A stretch of 16,174 bases of DNA from Dichomitus squalens LYAD-421 SS1 (Eukaryota > Basidiomycota > Agaricomycetes > Polyporales > Polyporaceae): positions 14,165 to 30,338 of the forward strand of contig NW_006766964.1 in NCBI RefSeq assembly GCF_000275845.1, given 5' to 3'. Under the pieces are notes generated by a model. It searched no databases. It saw only the letters and a program-made list of their open reading frames with translations, and was not told where the DNA came from. The position numbers and the translations under genes were made by a program. Numbering within the stretch: the first letter of the stretch is position 1; each line of letters opens with the position of its first letter. Below are positions 7,452 to 16,174 of the stretch, in pieces.

Positions 7452-9009
7452 TCAGTAGCTCACCCCCCTCTCGAATTCGCGCATAGGTAGCTTGACGCTA
7501 TCTGGAATTTCTTCCCCGTCTGTGTATCCCCGGAATCCATCATCGTCTATGAATTCTTCTTCGTCTGTGCTTTCTTCTTCATGTCGATCTGGTGAGGCGA
7601 AGCGAGTCCAGATGCGACATCCTCGAATGGAAGGTTCCGCACAGTGTGTAGAAATGTCTCTGAGAGCTCGAGATGCCGGCCTAGGTTATAATAGTCGGTG
7701 TAGTCGGTGAAACAGCTGTAGAAGCTGATGCTGAGACACCTCAGGGGCAGGTGCGCTATGGAGCGGATCAGTATGTCCTGGAATGACCGATTGGTATCAG
7801 GCCATAACCGATCCATGAAACACTTACGAAAAATTGGTCCCATTGGACGTTTTTGAGAAAGTCCAAGTCCCCGGGGAACCCTCTCTCGCGACCTCGGGAA
7901 GGTGACATCGAGATGAGTAAGTGTCGTCTCCAGCTCAGACGGAAACAACCCATCGAGAACTGATGCACCGCGCTCGAGCTCTATACGCAGAGTGAGCTGG
8001 CGAGGGGGGCTGCCGCGAAGGGCAGTGGCGACGTAGTCTTTGGTCAGAGCAAAGCAGTCGATGATCTTCGCGTGGCGTATTGGACACTGGAGGCCGAGAG
8101 CGAAGAAGACATGCGCCTCGCAAGAAACATAGTCGAGGCCTACCCAACAGTGGGACTCCTGAGCCCGCCTGTTCTCATCTCGAACGCGGTGCAAGAGGCC
8201 GTCATTGAGTCTCCACCATCTGCCGTCGTTCTGATGCTCGAGGGCTAAAGTACGATCTAATGCAGGGAATGCTTGCAAAAGACAAGCAAGTCGCGGAAGG
8301 CCTTCGGCGCAGTCGACAATGAAGGACCGAAGCGCCGGATGTTGAGTGACGACTTGGTGAACGCTGTGGTAGTCGTAACCGAAGTCGAGGCAATCCAGGT
8401 GGATAATCTCGAGAGGCGATTGCACACCTTGAACCAGCCTGATCGCCTCGTCTTCCCACCCCTCACTCACAACGGAGATTTCCCTCAGGGTAGTGAGCTG
8501 GACGATAGCGGGGAGGATTCTTGTGTCAGACATCTTGGATCGGAGAAGATAGCCAGTAGTTTGAAAACTCTCGAGACGATCGACACATGTCAGGATGGCC
8601 AGCAGGCGGTCCGCAACATCCCTCGTGTCATACGATGTGCCGATGTCCCAGGTCGCAACCTGAAGAGCGCGTACGTGAGATGCGCGACGCGTCTTGTCGG
8701 CGAAGATAAGACTGTGGATGTTGCACATCGAGCGAGCGTCCTTGAGTACGATGGGGCGCACGCTGAGGAAGCGCTGCATTGCTACTGGCCGCAGAGAGGC
8801 GCCGGTGCAAGAGAAGGAGAGGATGTCGGATGTATCGGTCAAACGATCACAGATGGCCTGTAGCACGTCCCAGTCGAGTCGAGGTGCACCACAACTGTCC
8901 GGCTTGAAGACCGTTGCATTCGATAGGACTACAGACGTAACTTGGAGAATCAGCAGGCGACCGCACAAGTCTTCATCACCGCACAAAGAGAAAGCTTACC
9001 GCCTTCCAT
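7452..9009 (-). CDS. F-box/LRR-like protein gene, probably frameshifted
   Basis: An F-box-like motif lies near residues 20-62 (LDWDVLQAICDRLTDTSDIL, then LRPVAMQRFLSVRPI), followed by leucine-rich, LRR-like sequence; such proteins usually recruit substrates to SCF ubiquitin ligases. The start is ATG at 9009, a 10-nt coding exon (9000-9009), then intron 8929-8999 (GTAAGC, CTGATT, TGTAG), giving MEGVLSNATVFKPD. A continuous frame to 7547 exists but is misleading: GTAAGT...CATTCCAG at 7778-7827 is a typical 50-nt intron, and the frame leading into it reads GDLDFLKNVQWDQFF, joining in phase to DILIRSIAHLPLRCL, as in related F-box proteins. That frame is offset by one from the upstream one (LTHLDVTFP), so a one-base indel is implied near 7860-7890. 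A second shift near 7600-7640 would open an acidic tail (HEEESTDEEEFIDDDGF) ending at TGA 7454-7452. Probably a decaying gene or a consensus error; family assignment is good. Confidence 0.65.
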
Positions 9010-9609
9010 GTCGTGATATGCACCTACCAACAGGTGGTGAGGGTTAGAACTGTTGGCCACTAGACAGTACTTGCCAGCGTGTAGTCCCAGTGAGAACGTG
9101 CATGAATTCAGTCGACTTTAGTTGGGCGCAGTCGTGTCCGGCTGTATGCGCCCGTGCCGGGTCAGTTTAGATTGAGCGCCCTGCGAAAGGACGACGTGCA
9201 AGGAAAAGTACATTGTGTGTTCAGACCTCAACTTCTTCAAGCCCTCGGCATCATAATATGTCACGACGCTTTCTGACCCAGAGGTTTGGAGCAGGCTCTC
9301 TCACAATCACAACGGCGTGAACCCGTTTGCTGCTTTTCCCAGCAGCATTACCAAGATGACAAGCCCCATGGATGTAGAGCATAGCTCGTTCACTATGTCA
9401 CCTCGCGCCGAAAACACCAGCACCCGTAGAGAGAGGAGTGAGGGACAGTATAACTGCTAGCGGCGCACAGAGCCCAGAGAGACTGCATGCTGGGGATGTA
9501 TAGTCGGGATCCCGGTGGAGCCCTAATTAGCCTATACGTGGTTGCTGTACATGCGCTAGGGACCGTCCAATCCTTCAATCAACCACTATTGAATCGCACA
9601 GTGGCCTGG
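9010..9609. other. Intergenic, about 600 nt
   Basis: This region lies between the 5' end of the F-box gene and the stop codon of the RMD1-like gene, both on the - strand. It should hold the F-box promoter and the RMD1-like 3' UTR. The longest reading frames (about 60 codons) have no recognisable content. I see no repeat or RNA gene. Confidence 0.5.
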
Positions 9610-11595
9610 CTACATGGGCGGAAGCCCCCGCGCGATTCGCTCCAAGGCTGTGATCGCGTCCTCCCGCGACATGCTATTCAACACCTGCGCGGCGGTGAGT
9701 GCCGCGGCCGGTTCCGAGTCGCCCATCGTCGCGTGCACGACCAGGCGCGCGATGACCTCGCCCTGCAACCGAGAAACGGAGGGGAAAGTCAGCAGGAGAC
9801 TGGCGAGGACAACACAAGTGACCACGCACGACTTCGACGAGACACGCGACCACGATGAGCCTAGTCCGATCGTTGTTCAGCACCCACCCTGGTCAGCTTC
9901 GACCACGGTCAAGCAGCGCTCACCAGATGATGATCCACGTTATCCTGTCCATCGCATTGTTATTCAAATGGTCGTGAATCGCGCCGAGCTGGGTAGAGCA
10001 GTCAGCCCACGACGCGACACAAACCGGCCCTGTAGCAACAACGCGCTCACCAGATCCTCCGCAACCGCGATCCGCTCGTTCAGCACCTGCACCCTCGGCC
10101 CGATCTCCATGTACTCCCGCACCGCGTCGTACAGCGCCTTCAGGCTCGCCTCGTCCCAGAACAGCTCCGGGACGTCGAGCACGTTGCTGACCAGGTTCAC
10201 GTCCCGCCGCAGCTTGAACAGCTTCCCCGTCAGCTTCAGCGCGTCCTTGCGTTTCAGCGCGAGCACGCCCGTCGACGCGAGCTGCGCGGGGATCGACCGC
10301 GTCTGCGGGGACGCGAGGATCCGCGCGGCAAGGGACTCGTAGCGCGCGAGGAGCGTGGACTGCGCGAGCGCGTGCGCGACCGAGAGCTGGAGGAGGTGCG
10401 AGTGCGTCTTGAACGTGAAGAAGTCGTTGTAGATCCGTGGGAACGCGATGTTCGGGTCGTGCTGCACGATCGGCGCCGTAAACATCGGTCGAGAGAACGC
10501 ACACGGGTAGGGGCGAACGTACCGCGTAGTGACACTCCTCCACCTCCCAGTCGTCGCGCGGGATCTTGCGGAGCATGACGCTCGCCGCCTCGACGTCCTC
10601 GAGGATCCCCAGCTCCTGGTCCTCCCTGAACCCGAAGAAGACGACCACGCCGTACTCGAAGAAGACCGCCTCCGCGAAATTCTGCGGCTCCTCCGCCGTT
10701 GTCCGCCGCCGCCTCGCCGCCCGCGATCGCGTCGACCCCGGGCCGTCTCTGGTCGGCATGGACATTGCGGGCCGTATGTCCTCCGCACTCAATAGGATGG
10801 GCTCAGTCTCGGAAACCCGGAGTTGCTCTGAAACGACTTCTTGCGGGGGCACGGGGGTAATGTGCGTGGCCGTTTCGGGCGAGGCGGACGGCATGAAGCC
10901 CTCCATGGGCGGCGTCGTCGAGGGCTCGATGGACGTAAAGTACGTGCCTTGATAGCCGTCCTCCTCGACTTCGGAGAGGCCCGAGCTGGGGTCTTCCGCT
11001 CCTGGAGAAGAGGCAGGCGCGGACGACCGGATGTTGGACCCTGTGGTGTAGCCTGGCAGAAGGGGCAGGTGGTATATCTATCTCGCCTCAGCTTCCTAAT
11101 GCGCAATTGGAAGCTAGTGGAAGCACTCACGACGTACATCGCCTCATCATATATGCGAGGCCTCACGTTGTGCTCCCGCTTCAGGAAGCTCGCGAGGAGC
11201 TTCATGCGGAAGCCCTCGGCGAGACAGTACGCGGTGATGCGCCTGAACCCCGCCTTCTCCCTCTGCTCCTTGCTCATCCGCTCGCCCGCGCTCTTGTGCT
11301 CGCGTACGCCGCGATCGGTCTCGTAGCCATGGAGCTGCTCCTCGTCTGTGTCCGCTTCCGGGGGCGGGGGCTTGGTTTGCGGGGCGGAGGGGAGGACGAC
11401 GAGCTTCTGGGTGGTCTTAGACGTTCGCTGAGTCTTGGAGGTCCCGGTAACAGGATTGGTGAGCGCGACCCCCGAGACGGAGGGACGACGGGTGAGGGTG
11501 CGGGTGCCGCTGGTGGGGGTACGGGATGGCCTTGCTCGGAAGGAGGTTGATGGTGGGAGAGAGGGAGCCCGAGGGGCTGGAGGCGGATTAGACAT
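9610..11595 (-). CDS. RMD1/RMND1-family (DUF155) protein
   Basis: Six exons join in phase to 559 codons: 11131-11595, 10523-11077, 10051-10461, 9924-9988, 9830-9860 and 9610-9762. Introns are 53, 61, 62, 63 and 67 nt, with donors GTGAGT, GTACGT, GTGAGC, GTGAGC and GTGCGT. DUF155 blocks run in order: RITAYCLAEGFRMKLLASFL (about 118), YHLPLLPGY across the first junction, FFEYGVVVFFGF and DDWEVEECHYA (exon 2 end), HDPNIAFPRIYNDFFTF, LKLTGKLFKLRRDVNLVSNV, LDVPELFW, REYMEIGPRVQVLNER, then a single hydrophobic helix WIIIWLIVVACLVEV (about 496-509) split over the two tiny exons 4 and 5. The first 110 residues are P/T/S-rich and likely disordered. Yeast Rmd1 and Rmd8 are needed for sporulation; human RMND1 acts at the mitochondrial inner membrane in mitochondrial translation. 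The predicted C-terminal membrane anchor fits the family. Which paralogue this is cannot be told from the window. Confidence 0.93.
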
Positions 11596-12178
11596 TTTGC
11601 GAAACTATACTCTGTAAATATCCGTTGAGACACATCAGCTCTCAGACTAGTGGTGTAACATAATAGTAGGCACGGCAGGCATCCCATGTTTCCGTGCATA
11701 GAAAAGTCGGCGAAAGCGGGAGGCAGGAGGCAACACCCCCACCGATTTACTCGGGTTCTCTGTTCATAAAGACACATCTTTGCGATGGCTCACCTCGTGC
11801 CTCTCCTTTTTCATATATTTTTCCCCGGTCGACGACCCCGGAATGCCTGCCGTGAGGACCGCATCTGCGTGCGAATACAGAGGCATCCTCATCATCGACG
11901 AGGATATTGTGCACCATCTTCTGTACAGTCCTGTAACAGGCCTATGATTTACTCACAATCTCGCAATGAAACGGTGGCTTGAGAAGTGAGCAGGATTCAG
12001 GACCCCGGTGGCTCTTGTTCAGAACGAGTGGCGGGCAGCAGCGAACAACGACGACGACGACCAGACGCTGGTTGACGTCGTGCGTCCCGGCGCTGCGGAG
12101 GCGCCCAGTTCAGATCGCTGTCCTCAGATTTTCCGTAGTCGAGTCTGAACTGCATCTTTCTCCTGCTCTGGTATCTCT
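11596..12178. promoter_or_regulatory. Divergent intergenic region, probable shared promoter
   Basis: 583 nt separate the start codons of the RMD1-like gene (-) and the MAK5-like gene (+), so both promoters must lie here. CATATATTTTT near 11810 is AT-rich and could be a core promoter element, but I see no clear TATA box at a fixed distance from either start. A (GAC)n-like run near 12045-12060 is the only simple repeat. No reading frame inside looks real. Confidence 0.5.
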
Positions 12179-15100
12179 ATGACCATGACTGCCAGGGCTG
12201 CAGGAATCAAGAGAAAGACGAAGCCGTCGGCCTCGTCGCTAGCAAAACGTGTTAAGACGAAGCATGTCCTCACAGACGACCTGCCGTGGAAAAAGGTCTC
12301 TAAGCCGCGCGAGGCAGACCTTGGGACGGGGATGGATGGGTTCCTCGATTTAGAGGAGGTTCAGGATGTGGATGTTGTATTTGAGGAGACGGAGGCTGGT
12401 CGGGTTGTGAAGTTCAAGGTGCGCATGTTCATCACAGCTAGAAGTGCTGCTCGGGCCGACCCATATCTGTCAGGTGCGCGGCGAAGATGATGAAGGGGAA
12501 GATGTGCTGGACGCGCACGTCAGCGAAGGAGAGGAGGTCGCGGGACAGTCGTCTGCAGTGACCACGGAGAACATCGACCTCGACGCTCTGCCCGAGCCGA
12601 TCAAGTTCGACAGTAAGCAGTACTCGTCCAGCCAGCATTGTGTGGTCTCCTGACCCCGTTTCAGCCAAGTCCCTTCTCCCCGAATGGCACTCGTTCAAAC
12701 TCCATCCTCAACTCGCACGCGCGCTGTATGCGAAGAAGTTCACAACACCGACGCCCATCCAAGCGCAGACACTCCCGCTCGCCCTGAAGAATAAGGACGT
12801 AGTCGGTGTGGCAGAAACTGTGCGTTCAGTTGGCTTATATGCGCCCCAAACACTCAGTGTTGACACGGCTATTACGAATAGGGCTCTGGAAAGACGCTGG
12901 CGTACGGCCTGCCCATCCTCCATTACCTCCTTACGGAGGCATACTCGCGCCCTATCCCGAGCAACAAAACGAGGCGACCCGTCCGCGCGCTCGTCCTCGC
13001 TCCGACGCGTGAACTCGCGCTCCAAGTCTCTTCGCATCTCAACGCATGCCTCTCGTCGATGGATGTCGATGCGGTCGAGAACAAGACAGGTGACGATGAG
13101 GTGTCAAAGAAGGGCAAGAACAAGGGGAAAGCCAAGGCCAAGGCCAAAGCTGCCGAAACCCCCGCTCTTGAGAACAAGCCAAAACACCCTCCGCTCGTAA
13201 GCGTGGCTGCGGTGGTTGGAGGCATGTCCGCTCAGAAGCAGCGCCGGATCATCTCGCGCGGCGTGGACGTGCTCGTCGCGACGCCCGGTCGTCTGTGGGA
13301 TATCTTGCAGGAGGTGCGTCCCGACAATTTGTCGACGGCGAGGTCGGGCTGAACGACGGCATGTAGGACGATGAACTAGCGACTCAAATAGAATTCCTGC
13401 GGTTCCTCGTGCTTGACGAAGCCGACCGGATGATCGAGACCGGCCACTTTGCTGAGCTGGACAACATTCTGCGTTTGACATTGCGGAAATCAGAGTGAGT
13501 TTCATTCCGCCCTCCGTCTCCTCCGCGTTCCTGTGGAATCTCACCGTGTCGCAGCGACGACGTCATTGAGCCCGAGAACAAGATGGACGAAGAAGAGGAC
13601 ACCAAAGACGGCGTCCGCGGGGGCGACCTCCAAACCTTCGTCTTCTCCGCCACGCTCTCTAAGGACCTCCAACAGAATCTCAAACGGCGGGCGCGCCCCA
13701 AAGCCCGCCGCAAGGCCGACAAGCCAGCATCGACGCTCGACGACCTCCTCCTCCGGCTCGATTTCCGTGACCCGTCTCCGGCCGTGGTCGACATCGCCCC
13801 GGCGTCCCGCGTCCCGGCAGCCCTGACTGAGAGCCGCGTGGACTGCCTCGCAGCGGACAAGGACGCGTACCTGTACTACTTCCTCCTCCGCTACCCCGGC
13901 CGCACGCTTGTCTTCCTGTCCGCGATCGACGGCATCCGCCGGCTGCTCCCGCTCCTTGCGCTGCTCGGCGTCCCCGCGTTCCAGCTGCACTCACAGCTCG
14001 AACAGCGCCAGCGCCTGAAGAACCTCGACCGGTTCGCGAGCACGCGGAACGCGGTGCTGCTCGCGACGGACGTCGCCGCGCGCGGGCTGGACATCACCGG
14101 GGTGGACCATGTCGTGCACTACCAGGCGCCGCGCACCGCGGACGCGTACGTGCACCGGAACGGACGGACGGCACGGGCGATGAGGAGGGGGTTCGCGCTG
14201 CTGATGTGCGCGCCGGACGAGAGGCGCGTCGTGCGCGCGCTGATGCGCGGTCTTGGACGGGGTGTGTCCTCTCTATCCTGCAACCCAGTCACTACTTACT
14301 GACTAGCGGTGTGTGGCGGACGACGCAGAGGAGGAGGAGCTCGCAGAGATGCCGGTGGAGCTGTACATGCTCGACAAGCTCAAGGCGCGCGTGCAGCTCG
14401 CGCGCGAGATCGACAGGCTGCAGCACAAGGCGAAGAAGGAGCGGCACGAGCGCAGCTGGCTCAAGGAGGCCGCGGAGGCGATGGAGATCGAGCTCGACTC
14501 CGATCTCGCGAGGTGCGTCACTAGCCCCACGCCTTCTGTCGTCTGTCGTCTGTTGGGACCCCCGCGCTGACGTTTCGCTTCCGTGTTTCCCCGTGCGACA
14601 TCGACGTTGACGCTCTCGCATTCACAATCACCACTTCACCAATGCTGACGCCAACGCGCGTGCAGCGACTCCGACGAGGACAAGGCGCCGTCAAAGCAGA
14701 AGCAAAAGGCCGCGGGAGCGAAGGCGGCGGCGCTCAAGGCGCAACTGAAAGCGATGCTGACGCAGCCGCTCGTCGCGCGCGGGGTATCGACGCGATACAT
14801 CACGTCGGGCGTGCGCTCGATCGCGGACGACCTGCTCGCCGGTGAATGTGCGTCTTTGTTTCTTTCGCGCTCTGCTCGCGCACTCCAGGGAGGGCCTTCT
14901 CCCTTTGACGCCGTCTCGTGTCGCCATGTCCCCCGTGCGACCTGTTCCCCTCTCGCAAAGATGCTGGGAGGAGCAGCCTCCGGGTTCCATGCGCCCCCTT
15001 CGTGCAGCTGAGTGCAAGATTCGCATGTGACATCTTACTGACGGACGGCTGTTTCGGCGCACAGACCACGAAACGATGGTGGGGATGAAGAAGGTCGAAG

Positions 15101-15225
15101 CGGGCTCCGACTTGGTGCCCGCCAAGGCGCGCAAGGCGAAGAAGCGCGCCACCAAGGCAGAAGAGGAAGAATTCGAGGAATGGGGAGGGATTAGCGTTGG
15201 TGCCGGTGGGAGCGACGATACGTAG
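12179..15225 (+). CDS. mak5: MAK5/DDX24-type DEAD-box RNA helicase
   Basis: Nine exons join in phase to 775 codons: 12179-12418, 12474-12612, 12665-12819, 12882-13313, 13367-13494, 13555-14261, 14329-14512, 14666-14847 and 15065-15225. Helicase motifs in order: Q motif (F137, PTPIQ to 159), Walker A AETGSGKT (176-183, built across intron 3), PTRELA (219-224), VVGGMS (289-294), TPGRLWD (312-318), DEAD (339-342), SAT (396-398), [11 protein letters not shown] (about 534-544) and HRNGRTAR (565-572). The lysine/alanine-rich insert at about 253-269 and [20 protein letters not shown] after the helicase core are typical of Mak5. Length is close to yeast Mak5 (773). Mak5 acts in the nucleolus in 60S ribosomal subunit assembly and was first found through maintenance of killer dsRNA. 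All catalytic motifs are intact. The acceptor of intron 6 (14328) was chosen because ACTGAC lies at branch-site distance; an alternative is TAG at 14306. Start ATG 12179, with a second ATG two codons on. Confidence 0.95.
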
Positions 15226-15493
15226 TCACGAGTACTGATAGTATTAATCGCAGTTGCGTTCCTGCGGGCGTGCGTTGCGGGCGAGGTGCTGGCAAGGCGC
15301 AGCTTTCAACGAAGCTGTAAGAGGTCGACCTCGAGCTGCCATCGGCGAGAGGAAAGAGTACTGGAGAAACCAGCCTCCCAGATGGTCTTCCACCCGTCCC
15401 GACCCCCAGGATGTCGGTCACCGAATGTGATACGCTTCTGGCAGAGCGCCAGGGAATTATATATAACACCGAGAATGCATGTGGTACTATCGC
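15226..15493. other. 3' flank of the MAK5-like gene
   Basis: This is 268 nt between the MAK5 stop codon and the first end of the MITE-like element. It should contain the MAK5 3' UTR. I see no coding sequence; AATTATATATAAC near 15455 is AT-rich. Confidence 0.4.
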
Positions 15494-15993
15494 GACCCCA
15501 GTGTTCGGACAGACCCTAGTGTTCGGACAAAGGACCATGTCTCCCTCATTTTCCACCCGATAAAGCTGCAAGCTGGCAAATAGGTGCGCGAGTTCATTCC
15601 AAACAAGCAGAAAAAAGAACCAAATTTATTCACAGAGTCACTGCGGCGATCTTGCAGGAGGAAGTGGTGCAACTCATCCCTATTCAAACTTGATGAGTCT
15701 CGCTCCGAGCTCCTCCTTGGGCGCTTCCTTTCATGTTTCTCAGACGTACTCATACACACCCATGATACCCAGGACTCAATTCTCCGAAGCCTTCACTGGT
15801 GCACAAATGGGAGAAACAAGACTTGGCCCTCGAGGGCGTGACAGTGCAGCCACATTTTCACTCTCCGACCTGGTTAGGCTGCTCGGCTAAGGCTCATCAA
15901 GTTGGATGACGGACATTCCCGAAGGCCGGCAGGGCTCGGCAAGCGTGACGATTCGTGACCTTCTGCGCAGAGAATCGTCCGAACACTGGGGTC
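15494..15993. mobile_element. MITE-like element with 17-nt perfect terminal inverted repeats
   Basis: GACCCCAGTGTTCGGAC at 15494-15510 is the exact reverse complement of 15977-15993, bounding a segment of exactly 500 nt. The left end is doubled: GACCCCAGTGTTCGGACA (15494-15511) is followed directly by GACCCTAGTGTTCGGACA (15512-15529), one base different. The interior is less GC-rich than MAK5 and has no reading frame longer than about 90 codons and no transposase motif, as in a non-autonomous class II element. The CAGTG start is seen in Tc1/mariner-pogo ends, but I see no convincing TA or other target-site duplication, so the superfamily is open. It lies 268 nt downstream of MAK5. Confidence 0.65.
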
Positions 15994-16174
15994 AGCCCTG
16001 TATACCCCCCTCTCTAACACTCATTTCTTCTCCAATATATCTCATTTTTGGCATGCAGCATAATTTTATATGTGACTGCTTGCATGCAAAAAATGAATGT
16101 TATCGGAGGATAGGAAGGTACATAGATCAAAGGAATCATGCGGTGGGCGCCTTGTCGTCCGAACACTGGTGTTG
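15994..16174. repeat. Flank with another inverted copy of the MITE end motif
   Basis: GTCCGAACACTGG at 16157-16169 repeats the 13-nt core of the right-hand end at 15977-15989 in the same orientation, 180 nt further on. The stretch between is AT-rich with two GCATGC-like words near 16052 and 16082. The copy sits at the window edge, so a longer or nested element may continue beyond it. Confidence 0.45.

Noticed and set aside
8273..8863. A 196-codon reading frame on the + strand
   Set aside because: It is opposite the F-box/LRR-like frame, which has clear family similarity; no splice or motif support of its own.
9614..10342. A 242-codon reading frame on the + strand
   Set aside because: It is antisense to RMD1 exons and introns; the - strand model joins six exons in phase with conserved DUF155 blocks.
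9920..10906. A 328-codon - strand ORF as a single exon of the RMD1-like gene
   Set aside because: It reads through introns 2 and 3 and becomes alanine/arginine-rich shadow sequence between them; the spliced frame matches DUF155 throughout.
11053..11130. A 78-nt intron ending at CTGCCAG as intron 1 of the RMD1-like gene
   Set aside because: It leaves the next exon in the wrong frame. Using GATAG at 11078 restores phase and yields the conserved YHLPLLPGY.
15487..15759. A 90-codon - strand frame inside the MITE-like element as a transposase remnant
   Set aside because: It runs through the terminal repeats themselves and shows no DDE/DDD or helix-turn-helix features.

Overview
The window is nuclear DNA from a filamentous basidiomycete, most likely an Agaricomycete and possibly a polypore (this is inference). 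The grounds are many 50-70 nt GT-AG introns with CTRAY-like branch sites, GC-rich codon use in the conserved genes, and HET-domain and F-box proteins of the expanded Agaricomycete type. I see no rRNA, tRNA or CRISPR array.

Layout. 1-2300 has no gene I recognise. It is pyrimidine-rich, has two copies of a 13-nt TATA motif (229-241, 1877-1889), a tandem array with a 59-nt period (about 1564-1770), and a 64-nt intron-like segment flanked by an 18-nt direct repeat. It resembles old LTR or promoter sequence. 2314-3304 (+) is a DUF4419 gene whose 5' end is missing or unresolved. 3702-about 6174 (-) is a HET-domain gene; several upstream exons, found here by frame and splice phase, give it a C2-like N-terminal region. 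6604-7338 (-) is an unrecognised reading frame broken by one TAG. 7452-9009 (-) is an F-box gene with a 10-nt first coding exon, a second intron hidden inside a long false ORF, and one or two apparent frameshifts.

The right half is conserved and intact. 9610-11595 (-) is an RMD1/RMND1-family (DUF155) gene of six exons, 559 residues. 12179-15225 (+) is a MAK5-type DEAD-box RNA helicase of nine exons, 775 residues. The two are divergent and share a 583-nt upstream region. Downstream of MAK5 lies a 500-nt segment bounded by perfect 17-nt inverted repeats (15494-15993), which looks like a MITE, and another copy of its end motif lies at the window edge.

Taken together, a housekeeping pair (ribosome biogenesis and a mitochondrial/sporulation-type protein) sits beside an accessory block of self-recognition, ubiquitin-ligase-adaptor and unknown genes, several of them decaying, with repeats at both margins. 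The genes do not form a pathway. I did not find a convincing new multi-gene system; the most unusual points are the C2-like/HET architecture and the intron-like duplication near the left end.
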